Of a stretch of DNA of 64,000 nt, positions 61,411-64,000 are shown one piece after another. The DNA comes from Synechococcus sp. CBW1107. GTDB taxonomy: Bacteria > Cyanobacteriota > Cyanobacteriia > PCC-6307 > Cyanobiaceae. The first letter of the stretch is position 1. Every line of letters starts with the position of its first letter. The DNA is taken from NCBI RefSeq assembly GCF_015841355.1, contig NZ_CP064908.1, positions 3,138,094-3,202,093 of the forward strand. The letters are read 5' to 3'. A program made the position numbers and the translations under genes. The notes beneath the pieces are model-generated. The model was not told the origin of the DNA. It did no database searches and worked only from the letters and a program-made list of their open reading frames with translations.

Positions 61411-62124
61411 TCAGACCTGGTAGTAGCGCGCGGCCAGCACCGCCGGATCGGTGCCTCGGTACCAGGCGCTCCTGAGCCGGGCATTGCGCCAGGCCGTGCC
61501 CCAGACGCCCAGGCGTCGCCAACGCCGTCCATCCACGCGCACCGGCAGCCCCAGGTCACGGATCGGACCGAGCCGGCGCAGGCGCAGCACCAGATCGAGG
61601 TCTTCCATCAGGGGAAGAGCGCGCAGCCCGCCGGCCCGCTCCAGCAGACGCCGCGGCAGCAGCAGCCCCTGGTCGCCGTAAGGCAGCTGACCTGGGCCAC
61701 TGCGCAGCCTCACCCCCCACTCCACCAGGCGCAGGGCAGGGTCTGCACCGTCGATTCCCAGGCGGAAACACCAGGGGGCCTCAGGAGCGGCCATGGCCCG
61801 CTGCACCGCCGCCCACCATCCCGCCGCCAGGCGCAGGTCGGCATGGAGCAACAGCAGCCAGCGGGCACCGCTGGCTGCAATTCCCGCGGCCAGCTGGCAA
61901 CCCCTTCCCCCCGGCACCTGAAGCACCCGCGCGCCCGCCAGCGCCGAGAGGCTGGGGCTGCCGTCGCTGCTGCCCCCATCGACCACCAGGCAGCTCTCGA
62001 TCAGTCCAGCGGGAGCCGTGGCCAGATCCGCCAGCAGGGCCGGCAGGTGCTTCGCCTCGTCCAGCGCAGGGATCACCACCGCCAGGGGGGCGCCGGCGGC
62101 AGATGGCGCAGCCGTTCCTCTCAC
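61411..62124 (-). CDS. Family 2 glycosyltransferase, TIGR04283 type
   Basis: 237 residues. The GT-A fold shows VVIPALDEAKHLPALLADLA, VVDGGSSDGS, GRGCQLAAGIAASGARWLLL with HADLRL, and YGDQGLLLPRRLLERAGGLR followed by LMEDLDLVLRLRRLG. RGCQ-A.G and H-D are characteristic of this small subfamily, which is commonly paired with a TIGR04282 gene as here (4-bp overlap). Substrate unknown. Confidence 0.9.
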   Translation of the reverse strand: MRGTAAPSAAGAPLAVVIPALDEAKHLPALLADLATAPAGLIESCLVVDGGSSDGSPSLSALAGARVLQVPGGRGCQLAAGIAASGARWLLLLHADLRLAAGWWAAVQRAMAAPEAPWCFRLGIDGADPALRLVEWGVRLRSGPGQLPYGDQGLLLPRRLLERAGGLRALPLMEDLDLVLRLRRLGPIRDLGLPVRVDGRRWRRLGVWGTAWRNARLRSAWYRGTDPAVLAARYYQV

Positions 62125-62744
62125 CCCAGCCAGGGCTCCAGGTCCAGGGCACGGTCGAGATCGCTGCGCTGCGCCAGCAGGGCCGTCTCCAGGCCCTCCG
62201 CAGCGGCACGCTCCAGGGTGCGGTGGAGCACATCGGCGCTGCCCCAGGGGATGCCGCTCAGCAGGCTGGGCCGGTGTCCTTTCAGCCCGATCAGCCAGTA
62301 GCCCCCATCGCTGGCTGGACCGAGCACCAGCGCGCTGCCGGCCAGGGCCGAAAAGCCAGCCTCCAGATCCGCGCGTTCCAGCAGGGGCAGGTCGGTGCCG
62401 ATCAGCAGCACCTGCCGGGCTCCTTCGCCGAAGGCCCGCGCCAGCTGCCTGGCCATCCGACTGCCCAGACCTCCTTCCCCCTGGAGGACCGCCCGGTGGG
62501 CACCGAGGCTGTGGCCCCAGCGCCGGGCCCCCCGGGGGCCAAGGCCGCTGACGGCCAGCACCAGCTCAGGGCCGCCCAGCCGCCGGGCTGTCGCCAGGGT
62601 GTGCTCACTGAGCCTGCGCTGGATGCGGGCAGCGCCCACGAGGCCGATGCCCTTTCCCAGGCGGCTCTTGCAACGGCCGGCCGCCGGCCAGCGGGCCATC
62701 ACCACCAGCTGCCGCCTGGGACGGCTCGGTGCCGAGGGACTCAC
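62121..62744 (-). CDS. TIGR04282/DUF2064 glycosyltransferase-like protein
   Basis: 207 residues from a GTG at 62,744. Landmarks are VMARWPAAGRCKSRLGKGIG (the P..G..KTRL pattern), GEGGLGSRMARQLARAFGEG, VLLIGTDLPLLERADLEAGF and LVLGPASDGGYWLIGLKGHR. A nucleotidyl- or glycosyl-transferase-like fold; some relatives are linked to arsenosugar synthesis. GTGA overlaps the stop of the protease gene upstream; the next gene overlaps by 4 bp, so the three form an operon. Confidence 0.88.
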   Translation of the reverse strand: MSPSAPSRPRRQLVVMARWPAAGRCKSRLGKGIGLVGAARIQRRLSEHTLATARRLGGPELVLAVSGLGPRGARRWGHSLGAHRAVLQGEGGLGSRMARQLARAFGEGARQVLLIGTDLPLLERADLEAGFSALAGSALVLGPASDGGYWLIGLKGHRPSLLSGIPWGSADVLHRTLERAAAEGLETALLAQRSDLDRALDLEPWLG

Positions 62745-63901
62745 TCGCCGGACCTCAGCTCCGCAGGCTTGAGGGTGACGGTGCGGCTGCTGCTGCCCCG
62801 CTTGATGCTGATCGCCAGAGATTGGCCGACCTTGCCCTGATCAACGGCCACCTGGACCTCGGAGGGGTTCTTCACCTTCTTATCTCCAACGGTCTCGATC
62901 AGGTCGCAGGGTTGCAGGCCCGCCTTGGCCGCCGGGCTGTCCCTGAGCACCTCCACCACCACGACTCCATCGATTTCAGGCAGGCGGCATTCACTGGAGG
63001 TGGCATTGATCTCCCGCGCCAGCTGGGGTGTGAGCGCCTGGAGACGCACGCCGATGTAGGGATGGGAGGCTCGTCCCTTCTCCAGAATCTGGGCGGCGAT
63101 CTGCTTGGCCAGGTTGATCGGGATCGCGAAGCTCAGACCGGCTCCCGGCGCCTGGCGGATGGCGGTGTTCACACCGATCACCTGACCGCGGTCGTTGATC
63201 AGCGGGCCGCCGCTGTTGCCCGGGTTCACCGCTGCATCCGTCTGGATGTAGGGAACACGCTGGCCTTCGCCGATGGCGTTGGTGCGCTGGATGGCACTGA
63301 TGATGCCCACGGTGACCGTGTTGTCGAGGCCGAGGGGGTTGCCGATGGCGATCGCCCACTCACCAGGCCTCACCTTGGCCGAATCGCCCAGGGGCGCCAC
63401 CGGCAGCTTCTGGGCCACCACCCGGACCACGGCGATGTCCGTGAGGGGATCGGCGCCAAGCACCTTGCCGTTGAAGCTGCGCCCATCCGGCAGGGTCACC
63501 GACACCTCGGCGGTGCCCTCCACGACGTGAGCGTTGGTGAGGATCACCCCGTCGGAGCGGGTGATGAAGCCTGACCCCTGGCCCTGCTGCTGCTGGATCG
63601 AAGGCCCTCCGCCGAACAGGCCCCCGAGGGGATTGATCACCCGTTTGACCGTGTCGATGCGCACGACGGCCGGGCCGACCTTGTCAACCGCGTTGACGAT
63701 GAAGTTGTTGCCCGGCTGAATCGGTGCGGCGGGTGGGGCGTCACTGACCCGGGGACCAGGGGCGATGGTGCCGCGATTGGGAAAACCCGGCATGTTCGGC
63801 AGGGAGATCGCGCACCCGCCCAGAAGCAGGCCACAGAGGCCGGCGGCGGCCAGGGCCCGCCGGCGGGGCGACGGAAGGCCAGGGGCACTGGGGGAGGTCA
63901 T
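62741..63901 (-). CDS. HtrA/Deg-type trypsin-like serine protease, lipoprotein
   Basis: 386 residues from MTSPSAPGLPSPRRRALAAA. A lipobox LLLGGC suggests a lipid-anchored N-terminus. The catalytic triad is in VILTNAHVVEG (His), LTDIAVVRV (Asp) and GNSGGPLIND (Ser). IGVRLQALTPQLAREI begins a single PDZ domain (AAKAGLQPCDLIETVGD). One of the HhoA/HhoB/HtrA-type proteases of cyanobacteria that handle damaged periplasmic or thylakoid proteins. Start at 63,901 preferred over 63,937. Confidence 0.93.
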   Translation of the reverse strand: MTSPSAPGLPSPRRRALAAAGLCGLLLGGCAISLPNMPGFPNRGTIAPGPRVSDAPPAAPIQPGNNFIVNAVDKVGPAVVRIDTVKRVINPLGGLFGGGPSIQQQQGQGSGFITRSDGVILTNAHVVEGTAEVSVTLPDGRSFNGKVLGADPLTDIAVVRVVAQKLPVAPLGDSAKVRPGEWAIAIGNPLGLDNTVTVGIISAIQRTNAIGEGQRVPYIQTDAAVNPGNSGGPLINDRGQVIGVNTAIRQAPGAGLSFAIPINLAKQIAAQILEKGRASHPYIGVRLQALTPQLAREINATSSECRLPEIDGVVVVEVLRDSPAAKAGLQPCDLIETVGDKKVKNPSEVQVAVDQGKVGQSLAISIKRGSSSRTVTLKPAELRSGE

Positions 63902-64000
63902 GGCTGGGGAGCGGAGCGGAGCCGCGAAGCGCTTCATTAAAGACCGTGCGGGTCATGGGAGCTGCCTATATTCGGCCACTTGCCGAGCGAGGGGTGGACG

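Overview
The window is GC-rich cyanobacterial DNA, most like a picocyanobacterium of the Synechococcus/Cyanobium group. The evidence is the short-form hisG followed directly by an exporter gene, a FutC-like iron ABC ATPase, cyAbrB and DoxX homologues, paired TIGR04283/TIGR04282-type transferases, and a codon style rich in G and C. The group assignment is inferred from gene content; no 16S rRNA gene is present.

Region 1 (1-6,901, all minus strand) is a defence island. In transcription order it reads: BrxE-like protein, type I modification subunit HsdM, specificity subunit HsdS, an AAA ATPase overlapping a TOPRIM-like partner, and a DUF262 (GmrSD/BrxU-type) gene cut by the window edge. No hsdR is visible.

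Region 2 (7-16.9 kb) is accessory DNA. It has an IS66 element that splits a small gene, a P63C-like protein, a phage-type recombination set (Rad52-like annealing protein, Gp157-like protein, DUF2493 SLOG protein) and a 3' fragment of tRNA-Gly that looks like an attachment scar. Region 3 (17.1-20.1 kb) holds an alpha/beta hydrolase, a cation:proton antiporter and a Coq4-family gene.

Region 4 (20.85-49.6 kb) is read as one integrative element of about 28.7 kb. A tyrosine recombinase lies next to an intact tRNA-Pro(TGG). A perfect 38-bp copy of the tRNA's 5' half recurs at 49,558, and tandem CCAGCTCTCA boxes occur near both ends. Its cargo is a sigma-70-like factor, cyAbrB, several small secreted proteins (two broken), a TPR-CHAT protease operon with a degenerate YpfJ-like metallopeptidase and a membrane-anchored protein, a GT25 glycosyltransferase split by an IS, DoxX and a decayed SRAP gene. 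It is heavily loaded with insertion sequences (two IS256 types, three IS3 types, one IS481), including two nested pairs of inverted copies.

Region 5 (49.7-64 kb) is ordinary chromosome: sbcDC, an LHPP-type HAD phosphatase, RidA, FutC-like ABC ATPase, GloB, HisG, an exporter ABC protein, an alpha/beta hydrolase, a GNAT acetyltransferase, two transferases and an HtrA-type lipoprotein protease.

The best candidates for undescribed biology are the TPR-CHAT / pseudo-metallopeptidase / membrane protein operon (about 34.8-40.0 kb), the ATPase-TOPRIM-DUF262 unit inside the type I modification island, and an integrative element that appears to replace the 5' half of its target tRNA.
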